Positions 16,834 through 24,755 are shown, counted from the first letter of the stretch. The stretch is DNA of 64,000 bases from Candidatus Nitrosotalea okcheonensis (GCF_900177045.1 NZ_LT841358.1:1203396-1267395); one strand, 5' to 3'. A program made the numbers and translations. The notes: generated by a model from the letters alone, not told the origin.

Positions 16834-16962
16834 CTAATATCCTCGACTGTTTCTATCAGGCGTTCCAACATTTGGATTTCGAAATCCATGTTTTTCCATC
16901 ATGTGGTTTAAGAACCTAATGTCATCAGAGAATTTTTCTCCGCATATGCTACAGTTACTCAT
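16834..16962 (-). CDS. 42-residue C2H2 zinc-finger protein
   Basis: A very short gene: ATG at 16962 and TAG ending at 16834. It encodes a single classical zinc finger near the N-terminus, CSICGEKFSDDIRFLNHMMEKH, which is C-x2-C-x12-H-x4-H, then a short tail rich in Asn, Arg and Gly. Small one-finger proteins are typical of Nitrososphaerota and often suspected to be DNA- or protein-binding regulators. It is divergent from the gene at 17016; only 53 bp separate the two ATGs, with an A/T-rich core near 16986-16992 that could serve both. Confidence 0.6.
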   Translation of the reverse strand: MSNCSICGEKFSDDIRFLNHMMEKHGFRNPNVGTPDRNSRGY

Positions 16963-17015
16963 AGTATCAGTAACTGATCGTGATCTTTTTTAGGTTTTGT
17001 AAACATATACAGTAT

Positions 17016-17273
17016 ATGACAAATAACCAAAAACTACACAAAATTACCTTTACCATAACACCTAACGCAAATGGCTATGTCATAGGATGCAATGAAATAC
17101 AGTCATTATTCATAGATGTATCTTCAGTTACAGAAGTAGATAGAATCGTAAGAGATCTAGTATCAGAATACATCGATAACTTTCCAGATGATGCACAAAA
17201 ACGAGGCTTTGACAAAAATACACCCATAGAAACTACATGGAATGCGTCTCCCAATTCTGTTGCTTTAGAATAG
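17016..17273 (+). CDS. Small HicB-like protein
   Basis: An 85-residue protein with a HicB/antitoxin-like strand pattern: KITFTITPNANGYVIGC, then VSSVTEVDRIVRDLVSEYIDNF, and an Asp-rich C-terminal part. HicB domains adopt a degenerate RNase H fold and normally neutralise a HicA toxin, but no HicA-like gene is adjacent, so a toxin-antitoxin role is not supported. The ATG at 17016 (MTNNQKLHK) is preferred to the upstream in-frame start at 16980. The 5S rRNA gene converges on it from the other strand. Confidence 0.5.
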   Translation: MTNNQKLHKITFTITPNANGYVIGCNEIQSLFIDVSSVTEVDRIVRDLVSEYIDNFPDDAQKRGFDKNTPIETTWNASPNSVALE

Positions 17274-17277
17274 TAAA

Positions 17278-17396
17278 AGGCGCCAGCACTACTGCTTCCC
17301 AAGGGCTCTCGCACCTTAGTAACACAGTAGCGACATTGGGTTTGACTTCCGGGTTCGGTATGGGACCGGGTCGGACCCCAACGCTGTGGCCGGCTT
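17278..17396 (-). rRNA. rrf: 5S ribosomal RNA
   Basis: On the minus strand the segment holds the conserved loop region CCCATACCGAACCCGGAAGT, and its ends pair (GCCGGCCACAGCG at the 5' end with CTGGCGCC at the 3' end). The length of about 119 nt is normal. It stands alone, away from 16S and 23S genes, as is usual in Nitrososphaerota. The 3' end is followed by a T-run (TTTTACT) that can act as terminator against the convergent gene ending at 17273. Ends are accurate to a few bases. Confidence 0.95.
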
Positions 17397-17438
17397 AGTT
17401 TCTTTGGTTTCTAATGTTATGTATTAATCTTGCTTGAT

Positions 17439-17492
17439 AGGGTTCTGCTAACTTGTCGAGACCCTATGTTCTCGATAAGTTAGCAGAGCCCT
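17439..17492. repeat. Long hairpin (23-bp inverted repeat) between 5S rRNA and ABCE1
   Basis: Arms at 17439-17461 and 17470-17492 are complementary in 21 of 23 positions, around the 8-base loop ccctatgt. The two mismatches are a T opposite G and a G opposite T, both tolerated as G-U pairs in RNA. The octamer cttgatag occurs at both outer edges (17433-17440 and 17491-17498) as a direct repeat. It lies in the divergent promoter region of the 5S gene and the ABCE1 gene, whose TATA-like box (agatataaatta) begins seven bases after the second arm. Confidence 0.75.
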
Positions 17493-17529
17493 TGATAGAG
17501 ATATAAATTAAGAAAAAAAGTAAGTACGT

Positions 17530-19314
17530 ATGACTCATCGAGTTGCAGTACTTGACAAGGAAAATTGCCAAACCAAAAAATGCGGTCTAGAATGTATCAA
17601 ATATTGTCCAGTAAACAAGATGGGTTCAGACTGTATAATACTAAATGAAGAAACTGCCAAGGCCCAGATTGATGAAAATATTTGTAATGGATGTGGAATT
17701 TGTGTCAAGGTTTGTCCGTTTGATGCAATAACGATTGTCAATTTAGCAGAAGAACTAAAGACAGATAAGATTCATCAGTACGGTCAAAACGCATTCAGGC
17801 TTTACAGAATCCCAAGTTTGAAAAAAGGTCAGGTCATGGGCCTTCTGGGAAGAAACGGTATAGGAAAGAGTACTGTAGTTAGCATATTATCTGGAAACTT
17901 GAGACCAAACTTGGGAAATTATGCCACACCTCCAGAATGGAGTCAAATTTTAAAACACTTTCAAGGTACTGAGCTTAAACCGCATTTTGAAAAAATAGCA
18001 AATAACGAGTTAAAGGCATCCATAAAACCTCAGCAAGTATACAACTTGGCAAAGGTATTTGATGGAAATGCAAAAGAACTTTTAGAAAAATATGATGAAC
18101 GTGGAAAGGCACGAGATCTAATACAACAACTTGGCTTGCAAAATTCTTTGGAAAATAAGATTACAGACTTGAGTGGAGGAGAGTTACAAAGAATTGCAGT
18201 TGCAGTTGCAGCATCAAGAGAATCCGACTTTTATTTCTTTGATGAACCATCATCGTACAATGATGTCTTTCAGAGAATTGGAGTTGCAAGAGTAATCCAG
18301 GACCTTGCCAAGGCTGGAAAAAGTGTCATGGTAGTAGAACATGATCTAACACTGCTAGATTATCTGAGTGATTTTATCGAGATCCTTTATGGCGAGCCCG
18401 CAGCATATGGCATAGTTGCAAATATGCTTTCTACCAAGGTCGGAATTAACGTATTTCTTGACGGTTATCTTCCAAACGAGAATGTCAGATTCAGAGATGC
18501 TGCATTCAAGTTTGATGCATCCACATCAACAGATGAATTTATTACAATTGAAAATATCATCAATTATCCAAATCTAGAGAAGAAATTCGCAAACTTTTCT
18601 TTATCAATTGAGGCAGGCAGGGTTAAGAAAAGCGAGGTCTTGGGCATTGTCGGAGCCAATGCATTAGGGAAAACAACCATGATGAAGATGATAGCAGGTG
18701 TTGAAAAGCCAGATGTTGGAAATATAGAAACCAAGGTAAAGATTGCCTACAAACCACAATATCTAACAAATGACTTTGACATTGAAGTAATTTCTCTTCT
18801 TGAGAAAGCATACGGCGGATCAATACAAGAAACCCCAGAAGAAGAAATCATAATCAACCCTATGAAGATAAAAAAACTATACAACAAGTCTGTCAAAAAC
18901 TTGTCTGGTGGAGAACTTCAAAAGGTGGCGATTGGGGCATGCCTTTTACAGAAAGTTGATGTCTATGCACTTGATGAACCTTCTGCGTTCTTAGATGTAG
19001 AGGACAGAATAGCAGTAGCAAAACTTATTCAGAGATTTGTGAGATCTTATGGCAAGTCTGCAATTATAGTTGATCATGATATTCAGCTTATGGATTTGAT
19101 CTCTGATTCAATTGTCATATTCCATGGAACACCTGGAAGAGAAGGTCACGCAACAACTCCAAAACCAAAGGTGGATGGCATGAATGAATTCTTGAGATCA
19201 CTGGACATGACATATAGAAGAGACGAGACAAGCATGAGACCCAGAGTAAACAAACTGGAAAGCAGGTTAGACAGAGAACAGAAACAGTCTGGAAAGTTTT
19301 ACTATAGAAATTGA
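17530..19314 (+). CDS. Ribosome recycling ATPase ABCE1/RLI
   Basis: A 594-residue ABCE1 protein, which splits ribosomes after termination. The N-terminal domain carries eight cysteines for two 4Fe-4S clusters (CQTKKCGLECIKYCP and CNGCGICVKVCP, about residues 14-68). Two ABC cassettes follow: Walker A GRNGIGKST and signature LSGGELQRIAVA in the first, GANALGKTT and LSGGELQKVAIG in the second, with a hinge between. TATA-like atataaatta at 17501-17510 lies about 25 bp upstream of the ATG, so the mRNA is leaderless. The methyltransferase gene downstream follows within 5 bp. Confidence 0.97.
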   Translation: MTHRVAVLDKENCQTKKCGLECIKYCPVNKMGSDCIILNEETAKAQIDENICNGCGICVKVCPFDAITIVNLAEELKTDKIHQYGQNAFRLYRIPSLKKGQVMGLLGRNGIGKSTVVSILSGNLRPNLGNYATPPEWSQILKHFQGTELKPHFEKIANNELKASIKPQQVYNLAKVFDGNAKELLEKYDERGKARDLIQQLGLQNSLENKITDLSGGELQRIAVAVAASRESDFYFFDEPSSYNDVFQRIGVARVIQDLAKAGKSVMVVEHDLTLLDYLSDFIEILYGEPAAYGIVANMLSTKVGINVFLDGYLPNENVRFRDAAFKFDASTSTDEFITIENIINYPNLEKKFANFSLSIEAGRVKKSEVLGIVGANALGKTTMMKMIAGVEKPDVGNIETKVKIAYKPQYLTNDFDIEVISLLEKAYGGSIQETPEEEIIINPMKIKKLYNKSVKNLSGGELQKVAIGACLLQKVDVYALDEPSAFLDVEDRIAVAKLIQRFVRSYGKSAIIVDHDIQLMDLISDSIVIFHGTPGREGHATTPKPKVDGMNEFLRSLDMTYRRDETSMRPRVNKLESRLDREQKQSGKFYYRN

Positions 19315-19319
19315 CAAAG

Positions 19320-20147
19320 ATGTTAAAACAAGCAGTAGATGGAATCCTCACAGAAGCGGAAGCAGAGGAGCTTTATGGCGCATTTGATCAGATAGGAAAT
19401 ATCATCATATTAAGAGTCCCAGATTCCCTTTTGTCTAAGAGGAAAATAATTGGCGAGGTTCTTTTAGACAAGGTAAAGACAGCAAAATCAGTTTATTACC
19501 AATCATCCCCAGTAGAAGGAGACTATAGAATAAGAAAGTTAGAGCTTTTGGCAGGAGATGACAAAACTGAGACGGAATACAAGGAACATGGTTGTAGGTT
19601 CAAAGTAGATGTGGAAAAAGCCTTTTTTTCACCCAGACTTTCAACAGAACGAGAAAGAATTGCAGAGATCGTGGAGGATGGAGAAACAATAATCAACATG
19701 TTTGGAGGAGTCGGAATGTTTTCCATCGTAGCAGCAAAAAAGAAAAAGTGTCATGTATATAATATTGATATCAATCCTGATGCAGCTAGATTATGTTCTG
19801 AGAACATATTATTGAATAAACTAAAAGGAACTGTTGAGTCAATAGAAGGAGATGCGTCAAGAGTGATAGAAGAAAAATTACACGATGTTGGAGACAGAAT
19901 TCTAATGTTATTACCAGAAAGATCAGATGAGTTTCTCGAGTCTGCCATCAAGGCTGCAAAGAAAAAAGCTGTGATACATTACTATTGCCATACCCATGCA
20001 GAAAAAAAAGATCAGGTTTCATCGTTAGCGTCACAACATTTTCTAAGCGTTGTAAGTATCAAATCTGAAATACTGGGTGCAAAAATTGTACGGCCTGTAG
20101 GTCCAAGATTTTATCAGGCAGTAGTGGATGCAGCCATATCCAAATGA
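19320..20147 (+). CDS. Trm5-family tRNA (guanine37-N1)-methyltransferase
   Basis: About 275 residues with the Trm5 layout: an N-terminal D2 domain (MLKQAVDGILTEAEAEEL, then FDQIGNIIILRVPDSLL), FFSPRLSTERERIAEIV, and a class I SAM-binding core with INMFGGVGMFSI. The catalytic-loop position reads RILMLLPERSDEFL, where typical Trm5 has NLP. It methylates G37 next to the anticodon. The ATG at 19320 is preferred over a TTG at 19311 that overlaps the ABCE1 stop, because Trm5 D2 domains begin near MLK. Co-transcription with ABCE1 is likely. A Tyw2-like activity is an alternative. Confidence 0.82.
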   Translation: MLKQAVDGILTEAEAEELYGAFDQIGNIIILRVPDSLLSKRKIIGEVLLDKVKTAKSVYYQSSPVEGDYRIRKLELLAGDDKTETEYKEHGCRFKVDVEKAFFSPRLSTERERIAEIVEDGETIINMFGGVGMFSIVAAKKKKCHVYNIDINPDAARLCSENILLNKLKGTVESIEGDASRVIEEKLHDVGDRILMLLPERSDEFLESAIKAAKKKAVIHYYCHTHAEKKDQVSSLASQHFLSVVSIKSEILGAKIVRPVGPRFYQAVVDAAISK

Positions 20148-20369
20148 TTACTTGTCATCTGTCACAAGAGATGAAGGAGATGGTCTTGAGGTTGCCATAT
20201 TGTATCCAATCCAAGAAATTACTCCAAGAATTCCTCCCACTGCCATAAGCACTGAAAGTTGTAGTACAATAGGACTCCATTCAGAGAGCATCAGCAGATA
20301 TGCATAGAGAAAAAAGCCTACGATTGCCAAGACAAATATCATTATTCCAATAGTTCGCTGCCTTGTCAT
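20148..20369 (-). CDS. Small two-helix membrane protein
   Basis: A 73-residue protein with two hydrophobic helices (about residues 7-29 and 34-56), a basic N-terminus (MTRQRT) and a polar tail rich in Ser and Pro. Predicted both ends inside. The function is unknown. An acttatttatc TATA-like box at 20390-20400 lies 26 bp upstream of the ATG. It converges directly with the Trm5 gene, with no gap between the two ends. Confidence 0.6.
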   Translation of the reverse strand: MTRQRTIGIMIFVLAIVGFFLYAYLLMLSEWSPIVLQLSVLMAVGGILGVISWIGYNMATSRPSPSSLVTDDK

Positions 20370-20405
20370 AAGCTAGGAGTCTTTTTGTGACTTATTTATC
20401 TTAAG

Positions 20406-20906
20406 CTAGTAAGCAAACTCAATTGCCATGAGATACGCATCCTCGCCGTCACGATAATATGCCTTTAGTCGCTGTTTTATGATAAATCCAAGTTTTTCAT
20501 AGAGCCTTACGGCATCATTATTACTACACCGAACCTCAAGATACAGCTCATCTGATTTTTTTAGTTTTACCCCTGCAATTGCTTCCTGAACTAGTCCTTC
20601 CCCAATACCTTTTCTTCGATGCTCATTTAATACCGCAACTGATACAACATGACCTTTTTTTACAAAGCCGAGTTTTTTGAAATTTGAAAAACCATATTCG
20701 ATTTTACACATTATGTATCCTACAAGATTATTTTCCACCTCAGCTACTAGAAATGCTTCAGGCAGCTCAGCAAGTAGACTTTCATAGAAATAATCTGAAT
20801 AGTGCTCAGGCAGTGTTTTGAGGTTTATCTCCATAGTTGGAATCAAATCAGATAGATCACATCTACGAATAACGCAATTACCAATCTCTCGTAATGCTAC
20901 CTGCAT
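20406..20906 (-). CDS. Archaeal N-terminal protein acetyltransferase (RimI/Ard1-like GNAT)
   Basis: A 166-residue GNAT-fold enzyme of the RimI/Naa10 group. The N-terminus IRRCDLSDLIPTMEIN is typical, substrate-loop residues LPEHYSDYFYESLL follow, and the acetyl-CoA loop is RRKGIGEGL. YLEVRCSNNDAVRLYEKLGF is the family C-terminal signature. It acetylates N-termini of proteins after methionine removal; the archaeal enzyme is broad in specificity. It is a single gene with TATA-like taattattt at about 20927-20935. Confidence 0.88.
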   Translation of the reverse strand: MQVALREIGNCVIRRCDLSDLIPTMEINLKTLPEHYSDYFYESLLAELPEAFLVAEVENNLVGYIMCKIEYGFSNFKKLGFVKKGHVVSVAVLNEHRRKGIGEGLVQEAIAGVKLKKSDELYLEVRCSNNDAVRLYEKLGFIIKQRLKAYYRDGEDAYLMAIEFAY

Positions 20907-21126
20907 TATAATGATACTGGAATTATTAATTATTTAACTTTAAGCAAAAATAAAAGAAATAATTACAGTAAAAGACACATAGTCAAATATATCAACTCTT
21001 GATGAAGTTTTATCAGCGGTTTCCTCGTATTTTACCATAGTTGGATTTAATCAAAGTCCAACCGTATTACAAATTGAAATTTCGGGAAACAATGTAACTG
21101 AAAAGTTTCGCCAGCTAGTTCAGCAC

Positions 21127-22062
21127 ATGGAGTCAAAAAACATGATTGCCAGACTAGAATCAAATTCTGGGAGAATATTCGTACTGGTTTCAAGATTTGA
21201 ACCTCCAAAGTCACGCCGATCGTGGATTCCAAGAGCGTTATTTGTTGCTACAATAGTTACAGTATTAGTTGATGGATACTATAGAGCCATCAGTATTAAT
21301 TCCGTTGTAAAAGGGAATGACCCATTTTACATAGCAATTCTTTACACTGCCTCATTGATTGGAATACTTGGTATCCATGAGCTTGGCCACATGATTGCAT
21401 CAAAGAGACATAAACTTAGAATTAGTTGGCCATATTTTATTCCGGGAATTCCAGTACTAGGTTTTGTACCAACTTTTGGAGCGCTCATAATGTCGCGTGG
21501 TTTGATTATAAACAGAAACATACTGTTTGATGTTGGAATTTCTGGCCCAATTGCAGGCTTTGTTGTAGCAATAATTGTTTCCACATATGGTGCATACTTG
21601 TCACCGATGATACCGAGTACACAAGCTAATGCACTCTTGGAAAAATCAGGTCTGATAGATCTACATTCTAGCATAATAATGGATGCTACAGTATTCCTTG
21701 TTGGAAAACATGTACCAAATCAAGAACTTGTAATGTCACCAGTGTTATTGGCAGCATGGTTTGGATTCCTCATAACATTTCTCAATCTTCTTCCAGCATG
21801 GCAACTTGATGGCGGTCACATTGCAAGAGCTACATTTGGTATCAAGTGGCACAGAATTTTGACATATGTAAGCATAGGAATTCTTGCATCAACTGGGTAT
21901 TACATCATGGCATTGTTTGTATTGATGTTTAGCATGAGAAGTCAGGACGTCAAACCATTAGATGACATATCACCATTATCGCAAAAAAGAAAAAAAATGT
22001 TTGGACTTGTTATTGCACTTGCGTTTCTTTGTGCACCATTACCATTCTCCATTTTACCGTAA
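21127..22062 (+). CDS. Site-2 protease family zinc metalloprotease (M50), N-terminus probably longer
   Basis: A membrane-embedded M50 protease. HELGHM (84-89 from this ATG) is the H-E-x-x-H zinc site, and LPAWQLDGGHIARA (about 223-236) supplies the third ligand. Several hydrophobic helices flank both. It would cleave membrane-bound substrates such as regulators. No TATA-like box lies near this ATG, and the frame remains open upstream to a stop at 20980. The extra segment (STLDEVLSAVSSYFT, TVLQIEISGN, FRQLVQHM) reads as real protein but has no ATG, GTG or TTG; an ATA at 20989 is the plausible start. The 3' end overlaps the convergent gene by 9 bp. Confidence 0.85.
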   Translation: MESKNMIARLESNSGRIFVLVSRFEPPKSRRSWIPRALFVATIVTVLVDGYYRAISINSVVKGNDPFYIAILYTASLIGILGIHELGHMIASKRHKLRISWPYFIPGIPVLGFVPTFGALIMSRGLIINRNILFDVGISGPIAGFVVAIIVSTYGAYLSPMIPSTQANALLEKSGLIDLHSSIIMDATVFLVGKHVPNQELVMSPVLLAAWFGFLITFLNLLPAWQLDGGHIARATFGIKWHRILTYVSIGILASTGYYIMALFVLMFSMRSQDVKPLDDISPLSQKRKKMFGLVIALAFLCAPLPFSILP

Positions 22063-23142
22063 TAAGATGTGAGAGCCATCAGGAATAATTGTAATCTTTT
22101 GCCTGTCACCATATGTTTTAAGAACATAATCCATGGTTTCCTTTGCACCACTAAATGGAATCATTTCTAATTTATCTTTTGTATAAAGATATGGCAAAAT
22201 TGATACAATGCCTATCCCAAATTTCTTGCGCATTTCTGTCAAAAATAGCAAATCTTCCAATCCATCCACATATTTGGAAGGATTTTTCAGCCTATCCAAA
22301 CTCATTCGTCCCTCAACATATTGCTGAATTGCATCAGAACCCAATCCAGTTTTACACTCTGCAAGAAGTATTACCAATCCTTCCTCTTTTATTGCACTTG
22401 AACAATTCCATATGGAGGAAAGTGATCTGCTCAGTGTCTCATTGCTTGCCTCTTTTCCAGTACTAACAATTGCTACTCTATGTTTTTCATTCTCATGTAT
22501 TGCACTAGATGACAAAGATTTTGTCAATGAGAAGGTAGAGGATGGATGACCTGCAGCGATATCAATTACACCTGTCTTATTTGCTACAATTTCGATAGAA
22601 GATATTTCAAAGCTATCAGTGAATTTTTTTGCAACTTGCATAGTTTGTAACTCATAACCAGGAAGCGGAAGATTTCCTTCTCTTTTTTCATATGCCTCAA
22701 GCATATTGTCCCTGCCAAATCTTCGCAGTAGTTTAGTGGACATAGTATTATATCCAAATAGTCCGTCAAATTCCATTTCTCCAATAAAAATCAAATTAGC
22801 ATTAGAAAATTGAGATGCATCTAATTCAGATATAGAAATTGTAGGATCAGACAAAACATTTTTTACAAAATTCAAGTTTGACTTGTCCACTAAGAATTTT
22901 GGTTTTGGCAGAGATTTTTTTGTGCATATATCCAATAAAACAGAAATAATTTTTTGAATTGTTTTGGAATGTTCCATTATAACAAATTCTGTTGGTTTTG
23001 ACATGTCAAGAGATTCTAATTTTGAGGCAATCTCAGAATCGCTCAAGTTTACACCTCCAGATTCTATTTGTTTTTCTAGATTCTCCGCCCTAACATCAAG
23101 AACAACATCGGTAGACCCATAGCTAAGCCAAATTTCAGGCAT
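22054..23142 (-). CDS. LarA-like (DUF2088-like) protein, divergent
   Basis: A 362-residue protein with the outline of the lactate racemase LarA family. The N-terminal EIWLSYGSTDVVLDVRAENL resembles the LarA opening (basic strand, YG, then a 'nl' turn), and the C-terminal LKTYGDRQKITIIPDGSHILLR resembles its closing strand. A central AGHPSS...SLTKSLSSSA segment corresponds to a region used in nickel-pincer enzymes, but typical pincer-site lysine and histidines are not obvious. The function is unknown. It shares a 50-bp divergent promoter with pyrE. I am fairly unsure of the family. Confidence 0.5.
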   Translation of the reverse strand: MPEIWLSYGSTDVVLDVRAENLEKQIESGGVNLSDSEIASKLESLDMSKPTEFVIMEHSKTIQKIISVLLDICTKKSLPKPKFLVDKSNLNFVKNVLSDPTISISELDASQFSNANLIFIGEMEFDGLFGYNTMSTKLLRRFGRDNMLEAYEKREGNLPLPGYELQTMQVAKKFTDSFEISSIEIVANKTGVIDIAAGHPSSTFSLTKSLSSSAIHENEKHRVAIVSTGKEASNETLSRSLSSIWNCSSAIKEEGLVILLAECKTGLGSDAIQQYVEGRMSLDRLKNPSKYVDGLEDLLFLTEMRKKFGIGIVSILPYLYTKDKLEMIPFSGAKETMDYVLKTYGDRQKITIIPDGSHILLR

Positions 23143-23160
23143 ACCATACCGAAGGGACAG

Positions 23161-23170
23161 TTAAAATAAA
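23161..23170. promoter_or_regulatory. Shared TATA-like element of the LarA-like gene and pyrE
   Basis: The AT-rich block ttaaaataaa is the only TATA-like sequence between the ATG at 23142 (minus) and the GTG at 23192 (plus). Its centre is about 24 bp from the first and 26 bp from the second. Both genes would be leaderless and share the box. Confidence 0.5.
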
Positions 23171-23191
23171 TCTAGTTCGGTAAATTTTTCA

Positions 23192-23809
23192 GTGGATTTT
23201 GTCAAAGAATTTGCAATATTTTTGCAAGAGAGTGGTGCAATCAAGTTTGGAAACTTCAGGCTTTCAAGCGGAAAGGATAGTGTATACTACATAGATCTTC
23301 GACTAGTACCAAGTTTTCCACACCAATTCAGAGAGATGGTAAAGGCTGTTCAGAATTTAATATCAGAAAAAATAGGGTTAGATAGTTTTGATTACATCGC
23401 ATCAGTTCCAACATCAGGGCTTGTAATATCATCCGCTTTGGCCATGGAAACTGTGAAACCTTTGATTTACATCAGACAAAAAATAAAAGACTATGGTACT
23501 GGCAGCCTCATAGAGGGAAAAATACCAGAAGGATCAAGAGTGGTTCTAGTAGATGATGTTGGAACAACAGGTCATTCACTACTTGGTGCTATCAAAGCTC
23601 TAAAAGACGCCAAAATAGTAGTAGACTCGGCATTTGTAATAGTCAATAGACTTGAAGGTGCACGTGAAAATCTAGAGGCTGAAAAAGTAAAATTGTATGA
23701 AATTACGGACATACTTACCATTTCCAATATTTTACACACTGAAAATATTTTGGATGAACAGACTCTTGGCAGAATTAAAAAACAAGTAGATTCATCAAAA
23801 ATCAAGTAG
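23192..23809 (+). CDS. pyrE: Orotate phosphoribosyltransferase
   Basis: A 205-residue PRTase of pyrimidine synthesis. FRLSSGKDSVYYIDLR binds orotate and Mg near the start, and the PRPP loop VVLVDDVGTTGHS lies at about residues 112-124. It converts orotate and PRPP to OMP. The start is a GTG at 23192 with a TATA-like block about 26 bp upstream. The other pyr genes are not in the window. It ends 6 bp before the convergent TBP gene. Confidence 0.95.
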   Translation: MDFVKEFAIFLQESGAIKFGNFRLSSGKDSVYYIDLRLVPSFPHQFREMVKAVQNLISEKIGLDSFDYIASVPTSGLVISSALAMETVKPLIYIRQKIKDYGTGSLIEGKIPEGSRVVLVDDVGTTGHSLLGAIKALKDAKIVVDSAFVIVNRLEGARENLEAEKVKLYEITDILTISNILHTENILDEQTLGRIKKQVDSSKIK

Positions 23810-23815
23810 ATGTAC

Positions 23816-24379
23816 TTAGCTTTCGTAGATCATTAATTTTTTTTCTTCTAAAAGTGTATGCAGATTATGTACTGATCTGTAAACATCTGATTCTTTTTTT
23901 GCTCCAGTACAGACAAGTTTTCCAGACGCAAACAACAGTATAACAGTTTTTGGATCAATCATCCTATGTATTAGACCAGGAAATTGTTCTGGTTCATACA
24001 TACTTCGTGGAAGGCTTCTTGCAGCTTGTTCCAGATGTATCTTACCACCAAGATTAGCAGAAGCAACCATGTTCTGAATTACAATTACTGCATCTTTTTT
24101 TATCTTAATTCCACCTTTTCGCAATGTTTGAACAACACTACGCACTGCCTTGATCGACTGTTCTTCAGATTTTGCTCCAGTACAAACCATTTTTCCAGAA
24201 CTGAAGATCAATGTTGCAGTCTTTGGTGATTTTATTCGAAAAACTAAACCTGGAAATTGATCAGGATGATATTCAACATCAGGAAATGTTTGAGTTATTA
24301 CATTAAGATCAATTCTTTGATCAACTGAAGCTGATGCCACAACATTTTCTATGCTTACAATAGGTTTTGTTTGAGGCAT
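23816..24379 (-). CDS. tbp: TATA-box binding protein
   Basis: A 187-residue TBP made of two direct repeats of about 90 residues. Each contains a Y-x-P-(D/E)-Q-F-P-G segment (YHPDQFPGLVFRI, YEPEQFPGLIHRM) and a T-x-x-x-F-x-S/A-G-K strand (TLIFSSGKMVCTGAK, VILLFASGKLVCTGAK). It is the basal transcription factor that recognises the TATA boxes used throughout this window. The promoter has a strong tttatatatac at 24403-24413, about 28 bp from the ATG. Confidence 0.97.
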   Translation of the reverse strand: MPQTKPIVSIENVVASASVDQRIDLNVITQTFPDVEYHPDQFPGLVFRIKSPKTATLIFSSGKMVCTGAKSEEQSIKAVRSVVQTLRKGGIKIKKDAVIVIQNMVASANLGGKIHLEQAARSLPRSMYEPEQFPGLIHRMIDPKTVILLFASGKLVCTGAKKESDVYRSVHNLHTLLEEKKLMIYES

Positions 24380-24471
24380 TTCGGTGTTTAAATATGCGCT
24401 TTATATATACTCTATAAAATTTTACGAACACATTTTTGTACAAAACTTATCAAGTTATTTTCAAAAGAGAG

Positions 24472-24532
24472 GCAGCTCAGACAAATGCCTTCACATCATA
24501 GTGTCAGTTATAACTCTGATTCTTCATTGCGG
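24472..24532 (-). ncRNA. C/D box guide sRNA
   Basis: On the minus strand four boxes occur in order. C is ATGAAGA (24527-24521). After 13 nt comes D', CTGA (24507-24504). After 4 nt comes C', ATGATGT (24499-24493). After 12 nt comes D, CTGA (24480-24477). Box order, the 12-13 nt guide lengths and the short D'-C' spacer match archaeal 2'-O-methylation guides of about 60 nt. A ttttaaaat block at about 24553-24561 lies upstream in a promoter-like position. The two guides should target TTATAACTCTGAT and ACAAATGCCTTC; I cannot name the targets. The rest of the 300-bp gap between tbp and the tRNA holds only promoters. Confidence 0.7.
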
Positions 24533-24681
24533 CCAATGGAGGATAATTTACTGCTTATTTTAAAATTAGTATATTACAATGAAAAATTTTATTTCCATGT
24601 TTTCGTTCATTATTTATCAGTACCACATCAGATACATTCAGTAACCAAAGATAATGTCACAGACTGGAAGAAACCAAATAG

Positions 24682-24755
24682 TGGGCCCAAAGGGCTTCGA
24701 TCCCTTGGCTCACCGGTTATGAGCCGGTTACTCTACCAAGCTGAGTTATGGGCCC
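24682..24755 (-). tRNA. tRNA with CAT anticodon (elongator Met or Ile2)
   Basis: A 74-nt minus-strand cloverleaf. Acceptor GGGCCCA pairs with TGGGCCC, and the D arm is ACTC-GAGT. The anticodon stem is ACCGG/CCGGT around the loop CTCATAA. The T stem is AAGGG/CCCTT with loop ATCGAAG (A at position 54 is unusual). The anticodon CAT serves elongator methionine or, if agmatidine-modified, isoleucine AUA. It lacks the initiator features. There is no encoded CCA. A tataaaatag block at 24781-24790 is in promoter position. Confidence 0.9.

Noticed and set aside
16980..17273. HicAB toxin-antitoxin module
   Set aside because: Only a HicB-like protein is seen. The divergent neighbour is a zinc finger, not HicA.
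17433..17498. Calling the 23-bp hairpin a MITE with target duplication
   Set aside because: The direct repeat cttgatag overlaps the inverted-repeat arms instead of flanking them cleanly, and no second copy was seen in the window.
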